A stretch of 64,000 nt of DNA from Dicaeum eximium (taxonomy: Eukaryota > Chordata > Aves > Passeriformes > Dicaeidae): NCBI GenBank assembly GCA_013396995.1, contig VWZP01006690.1, positions 1 through 64,000 of the forward strand. Reading direction: 5' to 3'. Below are positions 23,843 through 38,740 of this stretch, in pieces (within the stretch, counting starts at the first letter, position 1; each line of letters begins with the position of its first letter). The notes below the pieces were generated by a model. That model did not search any database. It was not told the DNA's origin and worked only from the letters and a program-made list of their open reading frames with translations. A program made the position numbers and the translations under genes.

Positions 23843-26800
23843 CTACATATGCATTGTGATGTGTACTGCCCACAGCTTTCTACACAAATGAGAGAGAAAA
23901 ACATCAGCTTATGATTTAGATACCTGCTAAATACTTCCAAAGAGAAGGCACTCACACAGATCTGAAGAGCTTTCACATTTCCTGCAAGATGTACATTAGT
24001 AGATCACTGGAGGAATGTTCTGAGATCTTGTGATTTTAAACAGTTAGTGCATGATAAAACTCCTAATAAAGATCCCAGTGGTGGCTTATTTCCATGCCTG
24101 ATTAATATTATTTTAAATAAATGAGAGAACATCCTTAAAGAAACATCTGGGGGGAGGGAAAAGGACAATAATGAGTAAAAAATTCAAAATAATTGTCATC
24201 TTGAATGTGTAAGTTTATAATAGTTTTCAGGGGCTGTAAATACCTGCTGCACACCCTGTAATGACAGAGAGCCCCTTCTAGACAATAATACATGAAGAAC
24301 TGGGGGGTCTTTTCCCACTAACCCTTGCTCAGCTTTCACATATGGATGTTAACGTTGTTTCCCATAAATTCAGAGTAATGCCACTCTCCCTCTTTCCTGA
24401 CAGAGATATTTATCTAGAAAAAGAGCAGAACAGCTCAGAGCTTTCTGACTTAAGAATCGAGTATTCACCATGCCAGAAAAAATTTTCATCACAAACTCAC
24501 AGTCCTTTATCTGCATGTCAGGATACCAGTCCTCTAACAAAATGTACATCAAAGTCCCATCTCATATAGTTCAGTTTTACTTTGGCTTGTTGGTTTTATA
24601 TCTTACAAGTGGCGGTTTAAATCTGTTTATAAAAACAAGGGTTAATAGCTTTCTGCTGGGTTTTGAATACCAAGCAGCTTCACAATTCCTTCTTCAAAAG
24701 GTGCTACTGTGTAATGATGTGGTGATTATCACAGATTTATGCACTGATATTGAGCTTCTTTTTCAGATGTCAATTTAGGTCAGGCCAATCATCAAAGCTG
24801 AAAGGTATTTAAGCATAACAAAATGAGAGATGAAACACTCTAAGAAACTTCTCTCATCTGCCCAAGAGCCACTGAATGTACCTTTCCAAAAAATTATTAA
24901 ATTAGACTTTCTATATTTCTTGTGTGTCTGAGTACAAGTTTTTAAAGCAGCTAGATTATAACCATACAGTTAAATCAACCTTGAAAGATTGTGCACTTCA
25001 GCTCCAGAAGTTGTATAATGCCTCTCAGAATCTTAAACTAAATTAAACATAATTTCAGGGACATTTTCTTCCAGGGGGATTGCACCATCTTCCCATGCTT
25101 TTCCCGTATTCTTCCTATCCCTCCTATCTTTTCTGCCCCCACAGGCCACAGTAGACAAGTTTTAGATGGAGGTGAATTTTCACAAGTACAAAAGTTCTGC
25201 ATTGTGATCCAAACTTCTCAGCAGAAAACCAGAGAGGTTTTGAAACTGTTACACATCCACACCTTCTGTCTGGACTTAGGGAAGGAGAACTAAACACACT
25301 GATTCCTCCCAAGAGCCCTCCTGAGTACATGCCAAGGTCACAAAGAGGTTGTTCCATGATGGGTCTGGGTCTGTGGCCACGCTGACATCCAGCTCTGCAG
25401 AATGCAGGGCCCGTGCTGGCTTCAGAGAGCTCTGACAGGAAAAAAGGAGCTGGCCAGCATCAAGCCCACCAATGCAAATTTAATCTGACAGCATCTTTTG
25501 AGCAACTAAAGACTGAGTTCACCCTGACCTCACGTCACAAGGCAAAGGCATTTTTTGCCTGCCAACATTCAGACTTGTATTTGTGGGTCCTCACAGCAGG
25601 TTAATGAGTGTGTGTAGTCCATTCCCTCTTGCATTCATTGACAGTGGCTTGAGGGTGCATTCATTTGCCACAAGAGAAAATAAGGGATTTTTAATAAGGG
25701 ATGTATTCCATATTTCCCCATGCATTTGAGGCAAACCATATTTAAGTGTCCCTTACTCTGCGTGATCCCATTGTTTGGGTGTAGTCCACTATGTTTAACC
25801 CTTTTTTTAAAATAAGGGATTGGAGGAAGAAGCATTTCAAATGTTTTGTAGCAACTGTAGTTATAGTACATTAATATCCCTCATCAAAATGTGGCCATAA
25901 GTGGTAAGAAGTTTAGATAACTGAAAAAGTGAAGCTTTACCAGAGGCAGTATTAAATTAATTTCTACACAGCTGCTTTCTTCTGAACTACAGATGTCCTA
26001 AAAATTTGGCTTATTATAGAAATAAGCTACTCACTCCTCAGTGACTGTCTGCTGTGAAAATTCAGTTTATGGAAAAGTAGCAAGTCACTGTGTTTTGATC
26101 ATGTTCAGGTTCTCCATTAACTTCAGTAAAGATTTAAGTACTTGTGAAAACAAGACAACAGTGCCCTTGCTATCAATTTGCATTGTGCTACTGAGTGAGA
26201 ATGAGCCATACCCTGGTAGTGGGAGCAAGCTGATCCCCAGGAAGTGATTTTAAAGCCACACCTCATAGTCCAGGTGACAGAGCTCAGCAGTGTGGCTGGA
26301 CACTGGACTGTTCATGCACGTGTGCTGTGCAGTGTGTGCAATGCAGTGTCTGATTCAGCACCATGGGGAGGAGAGAGTTGAAAAGGCTGCTGTGGATGTA
26401 TTTTATTTTAAAAGCTAAATATTTTTACTTGAATAAGCTCGAAGTGCACAACCAAACACTTTTACACTCAATGGAAGAGGATGTTTTCCTCATTTCTTGT
26501 TAGGAATTCCTTTATTTCTGCAACCTCCAGAATTCCTTAAATACTTGGCCATGGTTGTTGACCAAATTCACCTTTTCCCCTTACTGCCTGCTGGCATTTA
26601 CATCTCTGAATGATGTGAGGACATTCTGTCCCTGTTTTGTACTCTCAGATGAGTGCCTGGAGTACAGCAATGTACTGGTGAATTGAGGTGTGCTGACTGT
26701 TTTCCTCACTGCACTAGAATTTTACTGTCCTTCTACCTTGGCACACACACCACCAGGGAATAATCAGCAGAAGGGAGAGGACCACTTGGAAATGAGATAG

Positions 26801-29800
26801 AGAACACTCATTTCCTGAACAAATAGGTAAGAAATTTATCTACTAGCATCTCTAGCCTACCTGGCTGACTGCTCTGACTTACTGTTAGGGGCACTCTATT
26901 AATCCATTATTTTTCAATTTTCAAGCCCCAGAATCTCTTTTCAACAGTGCCATATTTTTCCCACCTCAGAATGTGAGAGACTGTCTGAGGGAAAAGGGTT
27001 AATGAGCTCCAGGACCAGTCCCAGCAGAAGTGGTCATTGAATTTTGTGTGGCAATAAATGCCCAGTGTTTAGAAATTTCAATTTTTTGGTCACCTGAGAA
27101 AGCATAATCCTGGTTTTCTTCAGTGCTTTTGCAGTATTTGATTATTTATGTGAAAAGTGCAGAAAGAGGTTTTTCTGCATAAATTATTCTTATTTCCAGT
27201 TCATCAACCATATTTTTACTCCATGCTTAAATGGTTATTGCTCACTTAGGCAATACTGGCATGCCTAAAGCTACAAGTGGATGGAGATCTTGTAGCTGAA
27301 CACCTTCATGAAATTCAAGTCCCAAGACATACAAAGGTAGCTCATCACAAATTTTTATGCACATCATTTGGACATTCATTTGGAAAGCATGAACAACCCA
27401 ACTTCAAATTCCACTCTGCTAAGCTGTAAGAGCTGTAGTCCATCCTGTTGGTTAAGAGTTTCCTAGAGCTCAAACGGGCCTCATTATCCTGAGTTATTAG
27501 TTATTTATTCAGTCACACTGTTCTGCAAGCCTGGCTCAGTAACAGTTAATTTTCTTTCCTGAGTTTCAGGGTGTGCAAAGCCATTAAATATCTTTAGACC
27601 TTCTTGCAGAAATTAAAAAATACCCCAACGCCACTTCTAAATCCCTGGAGGACTGGGAAAATGATCACTCAGCTGCTGGAGAAGTGCATAGACACGCAAG
27701 TAAAAACTGAGAATACAAATATTTCTACAGTTTAACATGATTTTCTATTTCTTTCATGGATTTTTTTCTTCTCACTCACACACAAACATTTGAGGAACTG
27801 ACTTGACATTGTCAAAAAAAAAAGACGAACTAAACATGCAATGGACAGAATTCATTCCTGAAACCCAGACCGAGAAAACCTTCCCTGATGCTGGGAGTTG
27901 TTAGTCTCCAGTGGGATTAAATCAGATCTAATTGATTTGATATAGTGAAGCTGGGAGGATATAATTGGCAACAGACCCACCATCACATCTCTGAGTCTAC
28001 AGCTCCCAGCATTTCTTGAAGCTGCACAGTTCTTTGATCCCAGAGGAAACATTAGACTGTGATCCAGCTCTGCTTGCAGTTGCAAAACTGCAAAGTGAGG
28101 TTCTGCAAATATGACACTCAAAGAATAAATATCTGCTGGTTAGGTCCCTGCAGAAAGCAGTGTGGCCACAAGTGTGCCAAGGCACCAGGCAACAACTCCC
28201 CAGAAAGGTGAAGCACGTGAGCAAACTGACCTGGTCCTGTGTCCTCTGCACACAGAGAAGGATTGCAGGGAAGATCACCCCGAGGTTAGCTCCGGGCTCT
28301 TGTCTTTGAACCATCTTCTTGTCTGATGGGAAATTTGTTGCTGCTTTTTCCTGAGCTTCAAACCTTCAATTTCCATAGAAATGACTGTAACTCTGTGCTG
28401 GTACAAGATCTGTCTCTCACCATGAGACTTTGTACCATTCCCTGTAGTTCATTGTGCTCTGGCCTGGAAAGAAAGACTGTAATTGGAAAAATGGAAACAC
28501 ACAACATGCCTGCCCATGCATTCACAGGTTTGACACAGTCCACTTTTAGAAAAAGCAAAACTACAAATTTATTGGACTCAATATGTTTGTATTAATTTGC
28601 TTTCCTGTACCAACCACACTGTCAACACTGAGAGGTAAATATTAATGTTTCTTTGCAAGGCTGAAAAAGGAGTTATGCTTTCTTTTCAAAGACAAAAGCA
28701 AATTTCAGTTACTGCTTCCATAAGCAGTTACACAAAGATGGATCATAAAAATCTGGGCCTTAGGAGTATCTCACTGGATTTAACACCATGAAAAACAGGG
28801 AAGCAGAGATTAAAGCATCACTTGTAATGTCCAGAGGGTGATTCAGATAATGATTTCATATATCCAGAGGTATGTGCTGTGTCATAAATAATGCTCGACT
28901 AGGCGATCTGCCCAGCTCAACACTGGAATACAGATCTGGCTCAAGAAAGTGTGACATAAAAGCTGGGTATCTTTTTATTATTATTATTTACTCAGCCCAA
29001 TGTGGCTGGAGATTTTGAAGCTTTTGAGTGTTCCTTTTTTAGGGAAGTCTTTTATATTTTAATCCTCACTTCTACTTCAGGCACGAGAGAAAAGCCAAGC
29101 AGCACTCAGGAGCAAGCCTTGCTTTACCAATCCCCCTCCAGCCTTCCTCAGCCTTCCTATTCCCCAGCCAGAGGAAGTGGAGCATCACTTCTTTCCCTCA
29201 CACATTCTGATGAGACCCAGCAAATTTCACAGCCTGCCCAGTGCATGCAGATGAAATTACAAGACCTTTTCTCACTTCCACTAAATCATTTAATTATTTT
29301 CTCTGTTATTTACCCAATTGGCTTCTGATACCCACAGGCACATTGTCATAGGTAAATATAAAATGCTTGGAGAGTCTTGATCAAAATATTTTCCTGTTTT
29401 GTCATCCAGAACACTCATTTCTTCTTCCAGTGAAGTACTCATATTTTAATTATAAATATGGCATTTGGGTAGAGCCTCAGTATCTTGAGCTAAATCATCT
29501 GCTTTGCTGACACTCATTTTTGGCTTTTTAAAAAACAACATTTGACTGTAAAACCTACAGGCAGATATTCTTTGTGAGGATTGGGAGTTGTGCTCTAAGC
29601 AACCAGACTTCCAAACAGCCATTGACCATCCCATGCCTTAGCAAACAGATGGATTTGTGAACTTTGGGGATATGTTGGTCTTGGCAGGAGCAGCATCAGG
29701 GCAGGTGGAAGGAAACTACAAATAGTTCTTCTTTTACAAGAAACAGTTTTAGTACCAAAATAGGATTCTCTTAAACAATGCCATCTATGTTGGCTCATTT

Positions 29801-32800
29801 CTTAGACTTTAGCAACTTTGAACTTGGGGGAAAAAAGGAAATCTGACCTTGAGGTGTATTTCATTTAGGTTTAAACTTTAAACTTTTAGTTCTGTGGGTT
29901 GGACTCACACCTAGTGAATTTGGTCTTTCTGAACCTGGTCCACTCCCTGGTTTTGTAATGGCTGAAGAATATTAATATGAATTTATTAAATCTTAACCTC
30001 TTTTTCATGCCAAACCAGCAAATTTAAATCTGTGCATCCTAATTCTTGTTCTTAACGTTGATATTCTTTGCACCTATGCTCCCTACCACAGAGAAACAGC
30101 CTCTTTTTTTTTGTTATGGTACATTCAAATAGCGAAAACTAAATCCTCACCAGTCATCCATAAAAGTTCAACTTATAAACACCACTCCAGTTATGCACCA
30201 CAGAGAACTCACACCCTCTCACTGAAAATTAGCTTGGCTGTCTGGAAACTAATTGATTTTTAAAATCCTTATTATGGGATAATGAATCAAAATGAAACAA
30301 AAAGTTGTTTTCTCATTTTTAAGAGACATAATGGAGAGATCTAAAATAAGAGTACCAGAAACCCAGCTGACTGCTAGGGAATGGAGGTTTTGCTGTATTT
30401 TGCTTGTCTTTTGGCCTTGAAGGTAGAGCCTTCAGAGGAAACGAGCTTAGAGTAACCACATTTATTTCCATCCATTGAGATCAGTGTCAGCCCCAGGAAG
30501 AAAAGAAGTAAATCTAAGTCAAACATGGGTTATTCCAACCTATTTCTATGAAATGCTGATGAATTATGCATGAGATTTTTTACACATTAAGTGATGTGAA
30601 GACATGAGTGAAGTTTTATGTTCAGGCAATAAAAGTGAGCCAGTAAAAACAAGGCTCAGCTCATGTGATGACACAGCCTAACAATGCTGAGCATTCTCAC
30701 TTGCAGCCCTTCCTAAACATGCCTCTCTGTAACTGGTTTATTTTGCAATATAAACATACTTCTCATTCTGCAGTGCAATTTTTTTATCAATTATTTAAGC
30801 CTAGAGTTTGATCCTAAAGATATGAAAACAACTGTGAATACCTGCAGATAAACAGCAACACTGTGGGATCCCAATTCAAATCTAGATTTAATCTAAAGTG
30901 TGCCTTTTAACTGTTCTCCCCATGGAGCCTACACATTGCACTACTGGCTTTTAACATGCTCCACCCATTTTTCCCTCTGGACTGTTAGCTTTGTAGGTAA
31001 TGTATGGCAATATTTTAGCAGGAAGAGTTTCATAGCTGTGTTCATAGCATGTGATATGATGATTTAAGACTTTTCAGCTTTGTATATGCATATATGTCAA
31101 AAGCAGAGTGCAGTGTTCTTCAGGATTACCCATGAACACAAAAGATAGTAAGACAACCCATAGGAATGAATCCCCTATTAACAATATCATATAAATAGCA
31201 GCAATTATCTGCCTGCTATTTTGGTTCTGCAAAGGGGGCTCTAAAAACAGTAAATAAGCTTTTAAGAAATTGCACACATAAAAGTCACAGAGCCCATTTA
31301 TTCCTACACATTCACACCACAGTAACAAAGGGCTTGAGGCACAGAGGGAGGAAGAGCAGTAACATGATTTGCAATGCACAGTTAGTTTCTGCAAAAGTCC
31401 TTCTCTAACAGCTTATTTGAAGAAGAATAAGGGGAAAAGACAAGCTGAAAAAAAATTTGATATGTAGTAGTTACAATACTACAGCACAAAAAAGAATCAC
31501 CACAAAGACATCACTGGTTTCCAGTCTAAGGAAAACATTAGGCACAACAGGCAGTGTTTGCAGAGGGAAGGATGGCAAAGCTTTCTAGGCTGTGGAAGGT
31601 GCAGCTATGGAGAGCAGCCAGGGCCTGGCACGGGGGAGGAGGCAGAGCTGCAGCTCAGCACTGCTGCTGCTCGTTTTCCCAGCAATTGATATGATTGCAG
31701 CTCCTGGGGACAGGGCAGAGAGGAGCTGTGCACTCCTCGGTGGCTGCACCCTGGTGAGCCACTGTTAACTCCTGATGGCAGGGAGCAATTCCCAATTCTT
31801 CCTGGGCTGGCTGGCAGTCACTGCTGCTGCTGCCTTGTGTGAGGACTCTGCCTTGGACTTGGCCCAGACTGCTGGAAAACCTGAAGAAACTCATTTTCTT
31901 CTGACAGGGCAAGTTTGGGAATTGCCAGGGAACATGAGTTCCTTTCAGTTTGACACACATCTCTGGTTTGGAAACCTCTGGCAACCATACTCAGGAGTGT
32001 AATGATACAAATGCCATAGAGTCTAAATAGAGGGAGACAGGAAAAGAAGAAAAGGAGAAGAAAAATCCAAAACTCAATATCTATAAATATAGCTATGCAA
32101 TTACTTTTTTTTTTTTTTTCCTCCTGAGAAAAGAGTAGAAAAAGATAACTTCCTAATATGAACTACTTACGCCAGAACTATTTTGGAAAGAAAATCAACT
32201 TCAATCCAGAACAATTACTAAAAATCCTTTCAAATTAAAGCAGTTAAGAAGCAGATAAAATAAAAATAAATTGGGCAAAAAGTAGCTATTGCATCACTGG
32301 TTTGTTTTTTTTTAATTTAACCAGTACAATTCAAAAAGCCTTTAGGTCTTTCTTCAGACTGAGAAATAATAGTGTAAATCTAGTATGATGGCAGTTTAAA
32401 GACATAAAAATGCAAGTCTATTTCAGCACTAAAACCACATCTTGATTACATGTTCAGACTCTGAATTGCGTTCTCTGTGTTCTCATGCAGCTTCCTATGC
32501 CATCACATCTGCTATTTGCAGCTCATCTGTAGCTGATTCAGACATACGTGTAAGAGTTATAACCAGCAGTATACTAAAAGAAACAAAAATATCAATCAAA
32601 AGTATTAAAACTGAAAACAAAATTGAGCAGACAGAGGAATGCCAACAGCGACGTGAAAAGAAAATTCAATTATGTTCATGCTAAGAACAGTTATTACAAA
32701 TAAATGTGGTCAGGAATAGCAGAGCTTTTTCAGTCAGCGTTAGAGGAGGTAAATTGACACCTGAAGGAAACCCAAAGAGGCTTTCTTGGATGCTGAGAAC

Positions 32801-35800
32801 TCTGTTCTGCCCTGCCCTGTGTCCCCCCTGTGTGCAGCCCCCAGGAGCAGAGCACCCCTGAGCAGCTGCAGGAGCAGGCTCTGGGTGCTCTGCCCTTAAA
32901 CAAATGGAAGGTCCTCACCAACCAAAAAGGTTACAAACAATTTTGTGTTACTGTTGATGTATGGAAGCGTGGCAAAACTTCTGACACAATCAGATTTATA
33001 CTGAGAAGCATTAAAAACCACCCAGTGAAAAAGCAAGCCAGATTACCAGAGGAAGAACCTTTTAAGCAAATCTCCTAAGTGTTAACCTCTTTGGCTTTGG
33101 ACAGCATTTTTAGAAAGCAAGCCAAACCCTCCTTTCCTAAATCAGTTTATGCTGCAGTCATGCTTTATTCAGAAGTTAAGCATGACAGCATGACTCCTTA
33201 GGTAGTTTCTATTTCAAAAGGCGAGTTTTTATACCATATATAAGGTTTCCAGTAAAAAAAACTGATAAATATGCTTAAATGAGATAAAATTAAATAAATA
33301 CTTCACAGTAGAACTTCTCATATTTATTTGCCATTGTAGGTGCCATGAAAGCCACAAGCTTAGAAGCCTTTAGGAAAAAAAAAAAAGAAAAAAATAGATT
33401 TACAGTTACAGGACAGCCACTGGCTGCATTTTCAAAGAAAAGTCAGAGATTTTAATACATAATTTTCTTAGACTTCTTTTACAATTTCATCCCTTGGATC
33501 AAGAATAGAATTGGTGCTCTTACTTTCTTCTAAAATTTACAGTGTACAATACTGAACATGTTGGTGCTTGAATTTAAAATGTTAAATCACTTGAGGATAC
33601 AACCAAGCAGTGTGATCTTTGTCTATCTGCATGCAACAGATTTCATGTTTCCTAAAAACATTTACAATTCTAATTCTAATTTAACATGAACCAGCCACCA
33701 TTTTTTTCCAGGTTAACAGAGCCTGTATTCTGGTTAGTCAGGAGAAGTCTTGTTTTTCTTACACTGGTGAGATTCGAGTATCTGCATGCCACTGGTCCCT
33801 AGGTTAGGCAGAATGTGTCTGGAATATTTTGATCAAAACCAAATCACAATACCACTGCAGCACTTTGCAAAATTGAATCATAAATATTGCAGTTTAATAC
33901 TATGTAAATCAATGCAGGCAAGTATACAAAGCCCAGCTGGAAAATCTGTTTTACATGTCCAAGGAGAAACCTGCCTAAACTCACACAGTAAATAAACATT
34001 TGGAAAAAGAGAAAGGGAAAAAACCCAGACTTTGCAGTGCTGTGCTTTTTGGCACGTTGTCAGAAGAGGGGCACTTCTGCTCGCAGACATGTGGCTACTC
34101 TCGTGTTCCAGGGAATGGCAACCCTGCTTCTGGTGAGCCACACGTCCTGTCTGATGCCTGAGGAGTTCAAAAACATCTGTCTCAGTGTTGCCAGCCAGGC
34201 AGCAGACTTTGCTGTGGGGGTTAAAGAGCATTGCTGAGACTGGAGGCTTCACTTACTCAGTCTAATTACATTCCTATCCTAAACCATTCCTAACGTGACT
34301 CAAAACCCAGAAATATTCTGGCCTCCTCAGCCTTTCATAAACTGTCATGAAAATAATCAAAAGAAGAGAAGAAATGTTTGGGCCTACATATTTATCTTTT
34401 TTTTCATATCTCATATCTTGAAATAATTTTATTTCACTGGGAAAACAAAATGTAGTCTTGTGTCTGGAGGTGGACAAGCTCTTTTCAAACAATGTCTGAG
34501 AAGAAAAGGTTGATATGGTTTGTCTTTTCGTGCTTGGTCTCTCTCCAGATCACTGTAAGAAATCAGTAAATAGATGAGGTGGTAAAGGGGGCCAGGAGAG
34601 GAATAACAATGAGCCACAACAAGTAGGTTCTACAAAACTTATGTGGGGTTTTATGCATTATGTGTTTTTCTTTACCTCTGTCAGTAGTAGGAAATAAGAA
34701 CCATGGGAAAGAATCCAAAGATAGAAAATAGTCTTCATTTTCAGAATGTCTTGAATAAAGGCAAAATGGTATTAGAAGAAAACCAAATATTTAGGACAGA
34801 AATCAATGCAGGCTACAGGCTGAATTCTGAGTTTTCAAAACTCAATATGAGGATGAGAAGGAGGGCTGCAAAAATGATTTTAAATGGCATTTGCCCTTTC
34901 TTGAAATTGAGTGTATTTTAAAACTGCCCCAACTTGTATAGAGCCTCACCAGTGCCTATGAGATGAGAACAGTGACCAGCCAGGAAATAACCCCACTCCC
35001 TGCTTTTGGCCACAGACAGAGCTCTCACATCATCCTGCCCATTCCCCATTCTACCAAGAGAACCATGTCTAGCTAAAATTTCCCCATGCAGTCTGTTTTT
35101 CAACCCACTTCATATTAGGCAGAGCAAATTCTTCGGTGGTCTATGACAGTTGGTGAGCCCCTTAATTCAAAATACAGGTCATTAGTTATTTGTTTTACTG
35201 TATGGAACATTTTTCTGTGAATTTACTGGATCCAATTCATACCTAGAGGCACCTAATACAACCTCAGTCTGTGTGAGTTTTTTCCCCTCACCCAAGAATA
35301 AACTTGTGCTGGTGTACAAATGATACTTCTTTGATTTTCAGATGAAATCCTGCAAGAACTCTCACACAGAGCTGGTTTATGTCCTGGAAGCCTTTGAACA
35401 TATTGTCTTAGATGCTAGCTTGGAAAGGCAAATGAATAAGCAATCACACATTCAGAAGGGATCAACAGCACCACCAGAGGCAGCAGCCCAGTATTTCCCT
35501 GGGCAAAATTCTCATGTTGTCTCTGAGTCAGGATTCATCACCCTTCTCTTTCCTTGAGTCTTCACTTCCATTATTTAGAGAAATATAAGCTTCCCACAGC
35601 TTCAGGTAATGACACCATTGTCTCAGCAAACTCACGCCGTGGAAGAAAAGCCTTGTTACAAACTGCTGTGTATAACAGAGGGGCAGCCTCAGAGAAACCT
35701 CCCACCCACAGGCACTCACTCCATTTCAGCTGTAATAGGGTGTGTCACTGTGGCAATTCCATTGCTGTCCTGTCCTCAGCACTGTCCCCTGGCTTGCTTC

Positions 35801-36892
35801 CTGCATCTCTAGCCCTTCCTTTGAAATACAGTCTTTTTGGCTAGAATAAAGCTCTGCATTTCACAAACTGGTGCTTAAAATATGTTCAGGTAACAAACAA
35901 TTCTGTAAACATCTAATGAGAAACAGTGTCCCTACATATTTTTATAGCTTCTGACTGTGACTGTAAGCTCAAACAGAAGTTTTGATTTTGGGTTCTGGTT
36001 TTGTTTTGTTTTTTAGTGTCTTTAGAGCTTTTATAAGGACTCACTCCTTTGTGAATTCTCTTCTCTCACTTCAGAGGCTTCTCCCCACTCCTAGGTGCCT
36101 ATTTTCACAAAACCTGTAAGACAGAATTGTCTTTCAGGATTCTACATTCTCCCACAGCTATAAGTGACGTGAATATTCAGAGCCATGTTGTGGACCCACA
36201 GAGATAAGAGCATTGTCAGTAAGGAAAAGAGTTAAAACCCCGTGTAATATTTTACAATAAAAGAAAGCATTCACAATGATAAGGCATGGCCACATGACTG
36301 TGCCACAAGTGCTTACAGTGATGTTGAAGACTACTTAAGCTGGGGAACAGAACATTAAATAGTTTCAGGGCCACCTCTCAAATACAGCTTATAGTCAAAT
36401 AAGCTCACTGAGAAATTCTGGCCCTTTGGCAGCCACAGGGATTTATGCCACTGATATTCAAGAAAACACATTTTCATCCATGGAATTTACTTGGTAAGAG
36501 ACTAACTGGATTCCATGCTTTTGTTACACAACTATGGATTATGAAGAAAGATATGAAACTTCCATGTCATGCCAGGCTCACACTTAAGGTTGGAAAAACA
36601 TTCATCTTTCAACATTTTTTTCCAGATGAACAGTAAAACAGTAACTACATTTATGGGTGCAGTACCTTAAAGAAGTAAAAGCCTTACAGAAATATTGAAA
36701 CTGAGAACATTTTTATAATTAGCTACCAAGAAGAAGGAGCACAATAACACTTGGAATTAAAGCCCTTCTTTTATTATTATTTGGCAATGTTGCAATTATA
36801 ATTTTTTACTCCTTTTTCAAACACAACAGTGATATCTTTAAACCATATTTTTACCGATCAAGATACAGAAGCAATGCAAAAGGCACTTCTAT

Positions 36893-37061
36893 AGCACCTT
36901 TCATCCAAAATCTCAGAATACTCTACAAATAGCAATTCAGCTTCCTAACACAACTACCTCCTCCAATGTGCTAACAGTTCATTTTACAGCAGGTGAAACC
37001 GAGGCAGAGGGAAGTTGAGTCACATACCTAAGGTCACATAACAAATCCATCCTCTAACTCC
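36893..37061. mobile_element. Ancient MIR/L2-type amniote repeat
   Basis: The stretch begins with TATAGCACCTTTCATCC and an ATCTCAGAATACTCTACAAA segment. It continues to CATTTTACAGCAGGTGAAAC, then GAGGCAGAGGGAAGTTGAG, and ends with CCTAAGGTCACATAACAAAT. This order (cell-count-like block, 'ATTTTACAG..GAAACTGAGGC', 'AAGGTCAC') is that of old MIR/L2-like interspersed repeats conserved in amniotes, in reverse orientation relative to the MIR core. The copy is diverged but recognisable over about 170 bases. Its age makes it a candidate for exaptation, though nothing here shows function. Confidence 0.65.
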
Positions 37062-38394
37062 AAAATATCTCTTGGGATGTTTAAAGTCCACAAAATATTT
37101 ATAGGGTCTGCTTAAGAAGAAAAACAAACTCCCTCAGATTCACAGTTGATTTTTAAAGTAGTTGGTTTCAGGATACTATTAATATACTTTTCTTGGTAAA
37201 ACATTTGTTACAAAACCGTGCTCAATATTACTGTTCTTTCCTGCTTTGAAAATGAAAAGAAAACAACCTTGTTTCTACACTGTGGTAGCATCAGGTCACT
37301 CACACAGAGCACAGACCACTGCTATTATGAAACCTGCATGAAAGAACAAGGACGGCGCTAAGAGTTGCCAAAAGCCTTCTTGAACTGAACAATTCCGTTT
37401 TATCACTGCTGATTTTGCTCATGTTTGCTACAATGGTGTCTCTTCCCCTCCATTTTTGGTACCTGTGCCTATGTGCACACCTGCACGTGCAAGCAGAAAG
37501 AAAAGAGGATTTAGGGAGGTTAAACGGTTCAGCACAGGGCTGCCTTTCACTGCCAGCACTGAGCTCTGAGGCTCAGGGAAGAGTCCTCAGGCAAAGCCTG
37601 CAAAGCGCTCCTTGATCAGGACAAACACAAACAGCAGCTCTGCCACACTGGCACTGCCACACAAAACACAAAGCAGCAGCTGTTTGCCAGCTTTCTGCTT
37701 GACTTTGCTGATGAGGATTTACAGCTCACATCCCGGTTTGTTCTCTTCAAGCCCAGTTCCCAGAGAACAGCTGAGAAGCCCCTAGAAAGGGACTGTGGAC
37801 TATATTAGTTAAAGCAACTTTAACGGAGCCAAATTTACGGAATTAATCGTTTCACTTTCTCTATGGTTTTCCATAAGAAAAAAAGAGTTGAAAATCTGAC
37901 AGTATAACATGGCATAAACAAGAGGAAAACTTCAGGCATGTCAGAGGCACAGTCCTTGTGAGGCTGATTTCTTCCTCCCTGTTTCAACAGTGAAGGTCTT
38001 CTTTATATACAACAGAAATACAATTTACTCTTCTGTAGGACATCATCCTCAGTGTGATTGGAGCTCTGAGTAGCATATCTAATGTCTGATAAAATCCAGA
38101 GACCCAGGACCATTGCAGTGGGAAAAAAAGGCACAAGTGAGAAAAAATTCACAGAAACTGAGGACGTAGCTTGAGCTTGTTGTGGCCTCAAAGAGAAAAA
38201 TGGCAGGAAAAGCCAGGCAGTAAAAAATCTGCAATTTTTGGTCATTATTTACATAGCTGCATCACCAGTGCTATTTCTAGAAAGAGAAGTCATTATTTAC
38301 CTTGCTTGATTAAAGATCTTGGCTACAGAAGACAAATTGCTGCAACATAACTAAGATAAAACTAAAACTACAAACTTACACATTTGCTCTATGC

Positions 38395-38740
38395 TTATGT
38401 TAGATTAGCTAAATTTTTAATTTTTGTATGCAAATTAAACTAATTTAAATGTGAAACAGGCATACAAATGTATCTCTATTAAAAGCTGGACATAATTAAC
38501 TGTGCTGAATTTAAATTATATAAGCTAGTGTGACTTTTCATAAATAGCCAATGTCTAAATCATATGACATGGAAACTCACTCCCCTAACAGCTGGCCTGC
38601 AGTGCCTTTGATGTAAAAATTTATAAAAATGAAGACTTGTGTGAATATTCACAGTGCCTTTTCTGCAACCATTTTTTTTCAATTACTGATAGCAGATTAA
38701 TGAGATAATAGTAATGCAAATGCATTTCCAACCTGGTTTT
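38395..38740. promoter_or_regulatory. Candidate AT-rich regulatory stretch with octamers
   Basis: Two perfect ATGCAAAT octamers (POU-factor type) lie at 38428-38435 and 38714-38721, the second inside the palindrome ATGCAAATGCAT. TAATTA and TAATTT homeodomain-type cores lie between them (for example 38494-38499). The clustering and the location, about 2 kb before the last SHISA9 exon, suggest a conserved neural enhancer. AT-rich DNA gives such motifs by chance, so this is only a candidate. Confidence 0.2.
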
